A stretch of 6,065 nucleotides of DNA from Paracoccaceae bacterium (GTDB lineage Bacteria; Pseudomonadota; Alphaproteobacteria; Rhodobacterales; Rhodobacteraceae). Below the pieces are notes generated by a model. The model was not told the origin of the DNA, did no database searches, and saw only the letters and a list, made by a program, of their open reading frames with translations. Numbering within the stretch: the stretch's first letter is position 1; the number at the start of each line of letters is the position of its first letter. Positions 5,811 through 6,065 of the stretch are shown here, piece after piece. Made by a program: the position numbers and the translations under genes. Location of the stretch: positions 1 through 6,065 of the forward strand of contig PUNI01000294.1 in NCBI GenBank assembly GCA_003551745.1. The letters are read 5' to 3'.

Positions 5811-6065
5811 ATGAAGAAACGCGCGCTCATGACGGCCCTCGCCGCGATGCTGGTCGCCCCGGCGGCCTTTGCCCAGGACAGCATCAACGTCTTCAACTGG
5901 TCGGACTATATCGCGCCGGACACGCTGGACCGCTTCACCGAAGTGACCGGCATCACGGTGAACTACGACGTGTTCGATTCCAACGACACGCTGGAGGCAC
6001 GGCTCTTCGCCGGCGCGTCGGGCTTCGACGTGGTGGTGCCGACCGACCTCTACATGCAGCGCCAG
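5811..6065 (+). CDS. potF: Spermidine/putrescine ABC transporter periplasmic binding protein (PotF type), N-terminal part
   Basis: Only the first 85 codons are present; the gene continues past the right edge. Residues 1-22 are a signal peptide (MKKRA, hydrophobic Ala/Leu core, AFA before Gln22). The mature part reads INVFNWSDYIAPDTLDRF, then TGITVNYDVFDSNDTLEARL and GFDVVVPTDLYMQRQ, which match PotF/PotD-type polyamine receptors. Trp30-Ser31-Asp32 corresponds to the WSD contact residues of E. coli PotF, and VFDSN is typical of PotF. PotF has Ser in a VPSASF stretch where this protein has VPTDLY, so specificity could differ. The protein would bind putrescine or related polyamines in the periplasm and deliver them to a PotGHI-like transporter expected downstream. 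The start ATG has AAGGA about 7 nt upstream (within AGGGAAGGA). The oxidoreductase gene ends 170 bp before, with hairpin and promoter-like boxes between, so potF is probably transcribed separately. Confidence 0.92.
   Translation, partial: MKKRALMTALAAMLVAPAAFAQDSINVFNWSDYIAPDTLDRFTEVTGITVNYDVFDSNDTLEARLFAGASGFDVVVPTDLYMQRQ

Noticed and set aside
1..6065. Mobile element, CRISPR array, toxin-antitoxin or defence system
   Set aside because: No transposase or integrase motifs, terminal repeats, regularly spaced repeats or small toxin-like gene pairs were found; gaps are short and consistent with promoters and terminators.

Overview
The window is GC-rich, densely coded chromosomal DNA, most likely from an alphaproteobacterium and probably the Rhodobacterales. 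This rests on the Aap/Bzt-type general L-amino-acid ABC transporter, the strong G/C third-position bias, and protein sequences that resemble that order. No phage, insertion sequence, CRISPR array, tRNA or rRNA was seen. Every gene with a recognisable family is intact, except the two cut by the window edges.

Layout: three genes read leftwards (minus strand) and three read rightwards, diverging from the 251-bp gap at 2983-3233. Going left from the gap there is a class-III omega-amino-acid:pyruvate aminotransferase (1657-2982). A 333-bp non-coding region follows, holding the likely aapJ promoter and two short palindromes. Next come aapJ (307-1323, periplasmic amino-acid-binding protein) and, after a 150-bp gap with a strong GC hairpin, the first 52 codons of aapQ (1-156, permease). 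Going right there is a CBS-domain site-2 membrane protease (3234-4316), then, 22 bp later, a GTG-started SAF-domain NAD(P)-dependent oxidoreductase (4339-5640). After a 170-bp gap with a hairpin and promoter-like boxes comes the start of a PotF-type polyamine-binding protein (5811-6065).

Working together: AapJ/AapQ are parts of a broad-specificity amino-acid importer and PotF is part of a putrescine/polyamine importer. The aminotransferase acts on omega-amino compounds such as beta-alanine, a product of polyamine breakdown. The neighbourhood therefore looks like nitrogen/amine scavenging, although the genes are on several transcripts and the link is inferred. The protease-oxidoreductase pair does not fit that theme and is the least understood part. 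The window is largely ordinary. The items most worth a second look are that pair and a near-identical TTGACTGC(G/C)CG box found upstream of three different genes.
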